A stretch of 64,000 nt of DNA from Streptomyces sp. Tue6028 (GTDB lineage Bacteria; Actinomycetota; Actinomycetes; Streptomycetales; Streptomycetaceae). The stretch is from contig NZ_MLCE01000034.1 of assembly GCF_002300165.1 (NCBI RefSeq), positions 1 through 64,000 on the forward strand, given 5' to 3'. Position 1 is the stretch's first letter; each line of letters opens with the position of its first letter. The notes beneath the pieces were generated by a model. The model did no database searches. It saw nothing but the letters and a program-made list of their open reading frames with translations, and was not told the origin of the DNA. The position numbers were made by a program, and so were the translations under genes. Below, one piece after another: positions 57,981 through 64,000 of this stretch.

Positions 57981-58421
57981 ATGACTCAGGAAGCGCCTCA
58001 GGACGCACTGCTCAAGCTGCTCTCCGAGTACAAGGGCGGGGTGCTCGTCACCCTCAAGAAGGACGGGCGGCCCCAGCTGTCGAACGTCAGCCACGCCTAC
58101 TACCCCGACGAGGGGGTCATCCGGGTCTCCCTCACCGACGACCGAGCCAAGACCCGCAACCTGCGCCGGGATCCGCGGGCCTCGTACCACGTGACCAGCG
58201 ACGACCGGTGGGCCTACACGGTCGCCGAGGGCACGGCGGACCTGACGCCCGTCGCGGCGGACCCGCACGACGAGACCGTCGAGGAACTCGTCCGCGTCTA
58301 CCGGGACGTCCTCGGCGAGCACCCCGACTGGGACGACTACCGGGCCGCGATGGTCCGCGACCGCCGGCTCGTGCTGCGGCTGCGGGTCGAGCGGGCGTAC
58401 GGCATTCCCCGGGGACGCTGA
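57981..58421 (+). CDS. PPOX-class F420-dependent oxidoreductase-like split-barrel protein
   Basis: This 146-residue split beta-barrel protein is of the FMN/F420-binding Rv1155-like group: GGVLVTLKKDGRPQLSNVSHAYY (about 19-41), IRVSLTDDRAKTRNLRRDPRASYHV (cofactor phosphate-binding region, about 47-72) and WAYTVAEGTADL. Family members reduce biliverdin-type or quinone-like substrates with F420H2. ATG at 57981; the frame is open upstream over the operator, so the internal ATG was preferred. Transcribed divergently from tetR; coregulation likely. Confidence 0.85.
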   Translation: MTQEAPQDALLKLLSEYKGGVLVTLKKDGRPQLSNVSHAYYPDEGVIRVSLTDDRAKTRNLRRDPRASYHVTSDDRWAYTVAEGTADLTPVAADPHDETVEELVRVYRDVLGEHPDWDDYRAAMVRDRRLVLRLRVERAYGIPRGR

Positions 58422-58434
58422 ACCCCTGGGGCCT

Positions 58435-58488
58435 GTCCGGCGATTCCCGCCGGGCCGCCCTTCGGGCGAACGCCGGGAATCGCCGGAC
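58435..58488 (+). terminator. Stem-loop after the split-barrel gene
   Basis: Perfect 15-bp arms GTCCGGCGATTCCCG (58435-58449) and its complement (58474-58488), with an inner GC hairpin, lie 13 bp after the stop codon. Confidence 0.8.
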
Positions 58489-58734
58489 GGGCGCCGGGGC
58501 GGGTGGTCGGGCGGCGTCACACGACGGGCGCTCCGCGCACACCGGCCGCCCCTGAACCCGGCCGGGGTGTGCTGAGCGGTTCCCTCGCGTGCGGGCGCGC
58601 CGTCGGCGTGCCCGTGTCGCCTGCCCGCCCCCTTCGCCGCGTGGCGGTGCCACGCGGCCGTACGGGCGCTTCGTGCTCGTTGCGGCCGATGTTCTTGCCG
58701 AAGACGTCACCTGTCAACAGTGCCCCTGCCGGGT

Positions 58735-58790
58735 CGGGTACGCGCAGGCCCCCGAACCGCCGTGCGCGGACGGGGGCTTGCGCGTACCCG
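58735..58790 (-). terminator. 20-bp-stem terminator after the MHS transporter
   Basis: Arms 58735-58754 and 58771-58790 pair along 20 bp with one G-U wobble. The hairpin lies 47 bp past the stop of the transporter gene. Between 58489 and 58734 I see no gene or clear signal. Confidence 0.8.
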
Positions 58791-58837
58791 GGATCACACC
58801 CGGCGGTGGTGTGGAAGGCTCGCGCCGGGGCCGTGGG

Positions 58838-60190
58838 TCAGACCGTCACGGTCTCGTGCCGCGCGGCTTCCCCCGCCGCGGGCTCGCCCAGCCGCTCCGT
58901 CGGCACACGATGCGTCTCGCGCGCGGAGAGCGCTGCGAGCACCGGCGGGACGCACAGCGCCGCGGTGAACAGGGCCACGGACGACCAGTCCGCGCCGTCC
59001 GGCCCGGCGATCTGCGCGGCGAACGTGACGGCGAACCCGGCGACGGCGAAGCCGATCTGGGTGCCGATCGCCACACCGGACAGCCGCACGCGGGTGGAGA
59101 ACATCTCGCCGTAGAAGGCCGGCCAGACACCGTTCGCGGCGCTGTAGACGACACCGAAGGCGAGGACGCCGAAGAGCAGGACCAAGGGGTACGAGCCCGT
59201 CGAGATGGCCCACAGGTAGGCGAACATCAGGACGGCGCTGCCCGACGCGCCGATCAGATAGACCGGGCGTCGGCCGATGCGGTCGGAGAGCGTGGCCCAG
59301 GCGGGGATGGCGCCGAGGGCGACGATGTTGGCGAGCGCGCCCACCCACAGCATCTGCGTACGGGACAGGCCGACCGCGTCGCTGGTGCCGTAGGCCAGGG
59401 CCCACACCGTGAAGATCGTGCTCACCGAGGCGATCAGGGCGCCCGCCACCACCCGCAGGACGTCGGCCCAGTGGTCTCGGCACAGTACGGCGAGGGGCAG
59501 CTTGACCACACCCTCGGTCGCGGCCTGACGGGTGAAGGCCGGGGTCTCCTGGAGGGTGCGCCGGATGACGTAGCCGACGACGGCGACCGCGACGCTCAGC
59601 CAGAACGGGACGCGCCAGCCCCAGGAGAGCAACTGGTCCTCGGGCAGCGCGGCGACGGGGAGGAAGACGAGCGTCGCGAGGAGCTGGCCGCCCTGGGTGC
59701 CGCTGAGGGTGAAGCTGGTGAAGAAGCCGCGCCGGTCCTGCGGTGCGTGCTCCAGTGTCATCGAGTTGGCGCTCGCCTGCTCACCGGCCGCCGAGATGCC
59801 CTGGAGGACTCGGCACAGCACCAGCAGTACCGGGGCCAGGCCTCCGACCTGGGCGCGGGTGGGCAGACAGCCGATGAGGAATGTCGACAGTCCCATCAGG
59901 ATCAGCGTGAAGACCATGATCTTCTTCCGGCCGAGCCGGTCGCCGAAGTGGCCGAGGAACAGGGCGCCGACAGGGCGGGCGGCGTACGCGACTCCGAACG
60001 TGGCCAGTGAGAGCAGGGTCGCGGTGGCCGGGTCGGACTCGTCGAAGAAGACCTTCGGGAAGATCAGGGCGGCGGCACTGCCGTAGATGAAGAAGTCGTA
60101 GTACTCCAGGGCGCTGCCGATCCAGGCGGCCGTGGCCGCCTTCCGGGGCTGGCCGGGAGGCGCGTCGAGCGGGGCGGCGGGGTCGGACAC
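58838..60190 (-). CDS. MFS transporter, metabolite:H+ symporter (MHS) family, likely shikimate/quinate uptake
   Basis: This 450-residue, 12-helix symporter has the MHS signature start AAWIGSALEYYDFFIYGSAAALIFPKVFF (about 20-48), GRPVGALFLGHFGDRLGRKK (about 73-90) and RVLQGISAAGEQASANSMTLEHAPQDRRG (about 125-153). ShiA and PcaT belong to this family. Quinate/shikimate is inferred from the dehydrogenase and dehydratase genes at 61331 and 62459, and from an operator-like element shared with them (60311-60336, 121 bp upstream of the start). Confidence 0.88.
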   Translation of the reverse strand: MSDPAAPLDAPPGQPRKAATAAWIGSALEYYDFFIYGSAAALIFPKVFFDESDPATATLLSLATFGVAYAARPVGALFLGHFGDRLGRKKIMVFTLILMGLSTFLIGCLPTRAQVGGLAPVLLVLCRVLQGISAAGEQASANSMTLEHAPQDRRGFFTSFTLSGTQGGQLLATLVFLPVAALPEDQLLSWGWRVPFWLSVAVAVVGYVIRRTLQETPAFTRQAATEGVVKLPLAVLCRDHWADVLRVVAGALIASVSTIFTVWALAYGTSDAVGLSRTQMLWVGALANIVALGAIPAWATLSDRIGRRPVYLIGASGSAVLMFAYLWAISTGSYPLVLLFGVLAFGVVYSAANGVWPAFYGEMFSTRVRLSGVAIGTQIGFAVAGFAVTFAAQIAGPDGADWSSVALFTAALCVPPVLAALSARETHRVPTERLGEPAAGEAARHETVTV

Positions 60191-60310
60191 GGCGTGCTCC
60201 TTCGAGGGAACTCCGGGGACGGGAGTGCGGGCGGGGGAGAGGTGCCGGGGCCCTGGGGGTGTACGGGTCGGCTGTGCCGAGTGGGTGCTCTGCGATGATG
60301 AGGCACCCCG

Positions 60311-60336
60311 GCTAATTAACCCACTGGATAGTTAGT
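60311..60336 (-). promoter_or_regulatory. Operator-like element B upstream of the MHS transporter
   Basis: On the minus strand it starts ACTAAC, has CCAGT in the middle and ends ATTAG, 26 bp in total. It matches element A (61225-61250) at about 19 of 26 positions, and both show partial dyad symmetry (ACTAA...TTAG). Confidence 0.65.
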
Positions 60337-60438
60337 AGCGGATGGCTAGGGATGGTGCGCCCGCGTTTCCCGGGTGTCAAGAGGGTGTGCGTGAGGAGTC
60401 CGCGGTCCGCGGGCCCCGGAGGGTGCCTTCCGGGGGTG

Positions 60439-61104
60439 TCAGTCCGCCGCGCGGTCGGCGGTGAGATAGGCGATGACCATGTCGCCGAGCATGGTGCGGT
60501 AGTGCTCGCGCTGGTCCGGGGCGACCAGGTCGCGGCCGAACAGCGCCCCGAACGTGTGCCGGTTGGCGACCCGGAAGAAGCAGAACGAGCTGATCATCGC
60601 GTGCAGGTCGACCGCGTCGACATCGGCCGTGAACAGGCCCGACCTGCGGCCCGTCTCCAGGATGCGGCCGATCACGTCGAGCGCTGGCGAACCGATCCTG
60701 CCCAGCTCCTCGGAGGCGGTGATGTGCTCCGCCTCGTGGATGTTCTCGATGCTCACCAGGCGGATGAAGTCGGGGTGCGCCTCGTGGTGGTCGAAGGTCA
60801 GCTCGGCGAGCCGGCGGATGGCCGCGACCGGGTCCAGGTGCTCGACGTCCAGCTCCTGCTCGGCCTCCCGGATCACCGAGTACGCGCGTTCCAGGACCGC
60901 GGTGAAGAGCTGCTCCTTGCCGCCGAAGTAGTAGTAGATCATCCGCTTCGTGGTGCGGGTGCGGGCCGCGATCTCGTCGACCCGGGCGCCGGTGTAGCCG
61001 GCGCGCGCGAACTCCTTGGTCGCCACGTCGAGGATCTCGGCCTTGGTGCGGGCGGCGTCGCGGATCCGCCCGTTGGGTCGTGCCGGTTCTTCGACGCTGG
61101 TCAT
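60439..61104 (-). CDS. TetR-family transcriptional regulator of the quinate/shikimate cluster
   Basis: This 221-residue TetR protein has its helix-turn-helix at about 19-60 (TKAEILDVATKEFARAGYTGARVDEIAARTRTTKRMIYYYFGGKEQLF) and a ligand domain of the TetR_C 'RutR/PsrA'-like length. It lies between the MHS transporter gene and the divergent dehydrogenase; both of those are preceded by the same 26-bp element, the likely binding site. Induction by quinate, shikimate or protocatechuate is inferred. The start ATG at 61104 has a modest GAAGG site. Confidence 0.85.
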   Translation of the reverse strand: MTSVEEPARPNGRIRDAARTKAEILDVATKEFARAGYTGARVDEIAARTRTTKRMIYYYFGGKEQLFTAVLERAYSVIREAEQELDVEHLDPVAAIRRLAELTFDHHEAHPDFIRLVSIENIHEAEHITASEELGRIGSPALDVIGRILETGRRSGLFTADVDAVDLHAMISSFCFFRVANRHTFGALFGRDLVAPDQREHYRTMLGDMVIAYLTADRAAD

Positions 61105-61224
61105 CGGGTTCCTTCGGGCGAGAGGCAGGTGCCCGCGATTGTAGAAGCAGGGACTGCCGGCCCGCCGTCCCGGTCACGGGTGCCGCAGGCGGGCCCCTTC
61201 CCATCGGGCGGGAGGCTTGATATG

Positions 61225-61250
61225 ACTAACGAACCAGTTCGTACATTAGT
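61225..61250 (+). promoter_or_regulatory. Operator-like element A upstream of shikimate/quinate dehydrogenase
   Basis: The 26-bp element starts ACTAAC, contains the internal dyad CGAAC-CA-GTTCG and ends ATTAGT. It stands out from the GC-rich surroundings. It lies between the tetR start (121 bp away) and the dehydrogenase start (81 bp away). Confidence 0.68.
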
Positions 61251-61330
61251 CGGTGCTGCCGTCGCCCGGCCGGTCGTCCGCCGACACCGCCCACCGACCG
61301 GTCGCCGTCCTCGCCCCTGGAGGCTCCGCC

Positions 61331-62206
61331 GTGTCCCAGACCTCGTATCTCGTCGGCCTCGTCGGAGCCGGCATCGGCCCCTCGCTCAGCCCGGCACTGC
61401 ACGAACGGGAGGGCGACCGGCAGGGACTGCGCTGTCTGTACCGGCTGATCGACATCGACGAGCTCGGCGTGGGCCCCGAGGCAGTGGGCGAGCTCGTCCG
61501 CGCCGCACGCGACGTCGGCTTCGACGGCCTCAACATCACGCATCCCTGCAAGCAGCTGATCATCGAGCACCTCGACGAACTCGCCCCGCAGGCGCGAGCG
61601 CTCGGCGCGGTCAACACCGTCGTCTTCGAGGACGGCCGCGCGATCGGGCACAACACCGACGTCACGGGGTTCGCCGCCTCCTTCGCCCGCGGTCTGCCCG
61701 ACGTCTCCCTGGAGAGGGTCGTGCAACTGGGCGCGGGCGGCGCCGGTGCGGCCGTCGCGCACGCGGTGCTCACCCTGGGAGCCGGGCAGGTCACCGTCGT
61801 CGACGCGATGCCCGAGCGTGCCGCCGTCCTCGCCGCCGCCCTCGAAGCCCACTTCGGCGCGGGCCGGGCCGCCGCCGCGTCGCCGGACGCGCTCGCGGGC
61901 CTCCTTCCCGACGCCGACGGGATCGTGCACGCCACCCCCACCGGGATGGCGGCCCACCCCGGACTCCCGCTCCCGGCCGCGCTGCTGCACCCCCGGCTCT
62001 GGGTCGCGGAAGTCGTCTACCGGCCCCTGGAGACCGAGCTGCTGCGCACCGCTCGTGCGCTCGGCTGCGCGACCCTCGACGGCGGGGGCATGGCCGCCTT
62101 CCAGGCAGCCGACGCGTTCCGGCTCTTCACCGGGCGGGAACCCGACAGCGCCCGGATGCTCGCGGACATCGCCGAACTCGCGGGCGCGGAGCCCGCCCGG
62201 CACTGA
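61331..62206 (+). CDS. aroE: Shikimate/quinate dehydrogenase, NAD-type
   Basis: This 291-residue shikimate dehydrogenase family enzyme has the substrate loop GAGIGPSLSPALHE (about 10-23), NITHPCKQ with the catalytic Lys (about 66-73), HNTDVTGF with the catalytic Asp (about 107), and dinucleotide motif GAGGAGAAVAHAV (about 133-145). Asp instead of an NADP-type Arg patch follows beta-2 (TVVDAMPERAAVL), suggesting NAD use and a catabolic quinate/shikimate role as in Corynebacterium QsuD. GTG follows TGGAGG; the longer frame has no ribosome site. It precedes the 3-dehydroshikimate dehydratase gene. Confidence 0.88.
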   Translation: MSQTSYLVGLVGAGIGPSLSPALHEREGDRQGLRCLYRLIDIDELGVGPEAVGELVRAARDVGFDGLNITHPCKQLIIEHLDELAPQARALGAVNTVVFEDGRAIGHNTDVTGFAASFARGLPDVSLERVVQLGAGGAGAAVAHAVLTLGAGQVTVVDAMPERAAVLAAALEAHFGAGRAAAASPDALAGLLPDADGIVHATPTGMAAHPGLPLPAALLHPRLWVAEVVYRPLETELLRTARALGCATLDGGGMAAFQAADAFRLFTGREPDSARMLADIAELAGAEPARH

Positions 62207-62458
62207 CACCGGCCGAAGCGCGTCCGCGCCCTTGCGACCGCAGTCCGTCCGACCGCAGCCCGTCCGCGACCGTCCGGCCCGCCGCGTCCGGCTTCGTCGG
62301 AGCGAAGCGTGTCCACCACCGTCCGGTCGCATCGCGTCCGCCCCGTCCGGGCGAGGTCCCGGCCGAGGTCCGCCACCCCGGCGGCGTCGCGAGGCCGGCA
62401 CACCGCAGCGGCCCCCGGGCCGCCCACCGTCCCGAAGCAGCGTCGAAGGAGCACTCCC

Positions 62459-64000
62459 GTGCGCACGTCCATCGCCACCGTCTCGCTCAGCGGACCCCTC
62501 ACGGAGAAACTCACGGCCGCGGCCCGGGCGGGCTTCGACGGTGTCGAGATCTTCGAGAACGACCTGCTCGCGAGCCCACTCGCACCCGAGGAGATCCGGG
62601 CCCGCACCGCCGACCTCGGACTCTCCATCGACCTGTACCAGCCGATGCGCGACATCGAGGCCGTTCCCCCCGGGGAGTTCGCCCGCAATCTGCGCCGGGC
62701 GCGGCACAAGTTCGAGCTCATGCGCCGCCTCGGCGCCGACACGGTCCTGGTGTGCTCCAGCGTCTCCCCGCTCGCCGTGGACGACGACGCACTCGCCGCC
62801 GAGCAGCTCGGTGAACTCGCCGGCCTGGCACAGGACTTCGGTATCCGCGTCGCGTACGAGGCGCTGGCCTGGGGACGTCATGTGAACACCTACGACCACG
62901 CCTGGAACATCGTGCAGGCGGCCGGCCACCCCGCGCTCGGCACCTGCCTGGACAGCTTCCACATCCTCGCCCGCGGCGGCGACCCCAAGGGCATCGCCGA
63001 CATCCCCGGCGAGAAGATCTTCTTCCTGCAACTGGCCGACGCCCCGCTGATCGCCATGGACGTCCTCCAGTGGAGCCGCCACTACCGGTGCTTCCCCGGC
63101 CAGGGCGGGTTCGACCTCGCCGGTCTCCTGCGGCACGTGATCGCCACCGGGTACCGGGGGCCGCTCTCCCTCGAAGTCTTCAACGACGTGTTCCGCCAGG
63201 CCGAGGCGGGGGAGACCGCCGTGGACGCCCGGCGTTCCCTGCTCGTCCTCCAGGAGGCGACCGGGCTCGCCAGGCCGCCCGCCCCCGTGGTGCCCACGGG
63301 TGTGGCCTTCGCCGAACTGGTCACCCCCGACGCCGCGCCCGTCACGGGGATCCTCGGCGCCCTCGGCTTCACCCGCACGGCCCGTCACCGCAGCAAGCCG
63401 GTGGATCTCTGGCAGCAGGGCGAGGCCCGTGTCCTCGTCAACACGGGCCCCGCGGCCAGACGCGACGGCACGGTGCTCGCCGCCGTCGGCCTGGAGTCGC
63501 CGGATCCGGCGGGCGCGGCCCGCCGCGCCGAGTCCCTGCTCGCCCCCGTCCTGCCACGGCGCCGCGCACTCGAGGACGCACCGCTCGACGCGGTGGCCGC
63601 ACCGGACGGCACCGAACTGTTCTTCTGCGGCCCTTCCGGGTCGCGGGCACCTCTGGAGGAGGGAGACGCTCCCGAACCGCGCGGCTGGACGGGCGACTTC
63701 GAACCCGTCGGCGACATGCCGGGCGGCGGCGGAGTGACCCGGATCGACCATCTCGCCCTCACCCAGCCCTGGCACCAGTTCGACGAGGCCGCCCTCTTCC
63801 ACCGCAGCGTGCTCGGGCTGAGCGCTCAGGAGAGCGTCGACGTCGCCGACCCCTACGGCCTGCACCGCAGCCGCGCCGTCACCAGCGCCGACGGCAGCGT
63901 CCGCATCGCGCTCGGTGTCGGTCCGGCCCCCTCCGGCGACGCGGCCCGCACCCAGCACATCGCGCTCGCCACGGACGACGTGGTCGGCGCCGCCCGCCGC
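62459..64000 (+). CDS. quiC: 3-dehydroshikimate dehydratase, bifunctional TIM-barrel/HPPD-like form (3' truncated by window)
   Basis: At least 514 residues are visible. The N-terminal TIM barrel (about 1-270) carries the metal ligands in RVAYEALAWGRHV (Glu, about 134), GTCLDSFHILA (Asp/His, about 163), FFLQLADAP (Gln, about 188) and PLSLEVFNDVFR (Glu, about 236), as in AsbF/QuiC. From about 280 on there are VOC/4-hydroxyphenylpyruvate dioxygenase-like halves (RIDHLALTQPWHQFDEAALFHRSVLGL near 425). Such fusions convert 3-dehydroshikimate to protocatechuate. The GTG start follows GAAGGAG. The 252 bp upstream are a GTCCG-rich low-complexity stretch without a gene. Confidence 0.9.
   Translation, partial: MRTSIATVSLSGPLTEKLTAAARAGFDGVEIFENDLLASPLAPEEIRARTADLGLSIDLYQPMRDIEAVPPGEFARNLRRARHKFELMRRLGADTVLVCSSVSPLAVDDDALAAEQLGELAGLAQDFGIRVAYEALAWGRHVNTYDHAWNIVQAAGHPALGTCLDSFHILARGGDPKGIADIPGEKIFFLQLADAPLIAMDVLQWSRHYRCFPGQGGFDLAGLLRHVIATGYRGPLSLEVFNDVFRQAEAGETAVDARRSLLVLQEATGLARPPAPVVPTGVAFAELVTPDAAPVTGILGALGFTRTARHRSKPVDLWQQGEARVLVNTGPAARRDGTVLAAVGLESPDPAGAARRAESLLAPVLPRRRALEDAPLDAVAAPDGTELFFCGPSGSRAPLEEGDAPEPRGWTGDFEPVGDMPGGGGVTRIDHLALTQPWHQFDEAALFHRSVLGLSAQESVDVADPYGLHRSRAVTSADGSVRIALGVGPAPSGDAARTQHIALATDDVVGAARR

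Noticed and set aside
62207..62458. Small gene in the GTCCG-rich stretch between aroE and the dehydratase
   Set aside because: Frames there are low-complexity Arg/Pro strings without a start site; the stretch looks like degenerate noncoding repeat.

Overview
The window reads as a stretch of a Streptomyces (or close relative) chromosome. It is very GC-rich, has strong GC3 bias and frequent GTP/GTG-type starts, and carries genus hallmarks: a conservon (cvnABCD), a DasR-type chitinase promoter, SAM-IV-like riboswitches, 'HVDLxRV' sulfur leader peptides, Tat/lipoprotein exporters and several TetR-controlled transporters. No plasmid, phage or insertion-sequence body is present. The only trace of mobility is a decayed recombinase tail beside a tRNA-Leu.

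Layout. (1) 1-14.2 kb is an oxalate module. The minus strand carries oxc-frc-ADP-forming acyl-CoA synthetase, followed by two tandem OFA-family antiporters. The plus strand carries divergently a sucCD-like pair and, beyond a 61-bp repeat array, an atypical aldehyde dehydrogenase. A perfect 8+8 bp inverted repeat sits in the shared control region. Oxalate would enter by antiport, be activated by Frc, and be decarboxylated by Oxc to formyl-CoA; the CoA ligases could recover ATP. (2) 14.5-24.2 kb holds tRNA-Leu(GAG), an L,D-transpeptidase, a PatD-like aldehyde dehydrogenase, a GH18 chitinase with a double dre-like element, a DUF429 gene whose 3' end is tandemly duplicated, and a divergent TetR/MFS pair. 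(3) 23.3-31.6 kb is a glycine-betaine type ABC transporter whose binding-protein gene is separated from its ATPase and permease operon by a convergent conservon cvnABCD.

(4) 31.7-39.4 kb is a sulfur-response locus. A GST-like gene (minus) and an ABC transporter plus two flavin monooxygenases (plus) are each led by a SAM-IV-like riboswitch, arranged back to back. Three small leader peptides of the HVDLxRV type lie before the GST gene, the ABC operon and the first monooxygenase. This suggests control by both SAM and translation-coupled sensing in scavenging of organosulfur compounds. (5) 39.5-44.9 kb encodes secreted proteins: a lipoprotein hydrolase, a 1291-residue beta-propeller/Ig/lectin protein and a COG4315 protein.

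(6) 44.8-54.4 kb is the most unusual region. It contains a GTP cyclohydrolase II homologue with the Tyr-to-Met change known from an S. coelicolor paralogue that makes FAPy, divergent from a creatininase-family gene (the family of archaeal FAPy deformylase). Next to these are a QueD/PTPS homologue that has lost its catalytic residues, a BchC-like dehydrogenase, a glycosyltransferase, a methyltransferase, a flippase-like membrane protein, a CDP-alcohol phosphatidyltransferase, an ornithine cyclodeaminase homologue and a flavin oxidase. I infer a small-molecule pathway starting from GTP; its product is unknown.

(7) 54.4-58.5 kb is a TetR-MFS-serine hydrolase operon with a 35-bp palindromic operator and a divergent split-barrel flavin/F420 protein. 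(8) 58.8-64.0 kb is a quinate/shikimate catabolic cluster (MHS transporter, TetR, NAD-type shikimate/quinate dehydrogenase, 3-dehydroshikimate dehydratase truncated by the window edge), with the same 26-bp operator-like element before the transporter and before the dehydrogenase.
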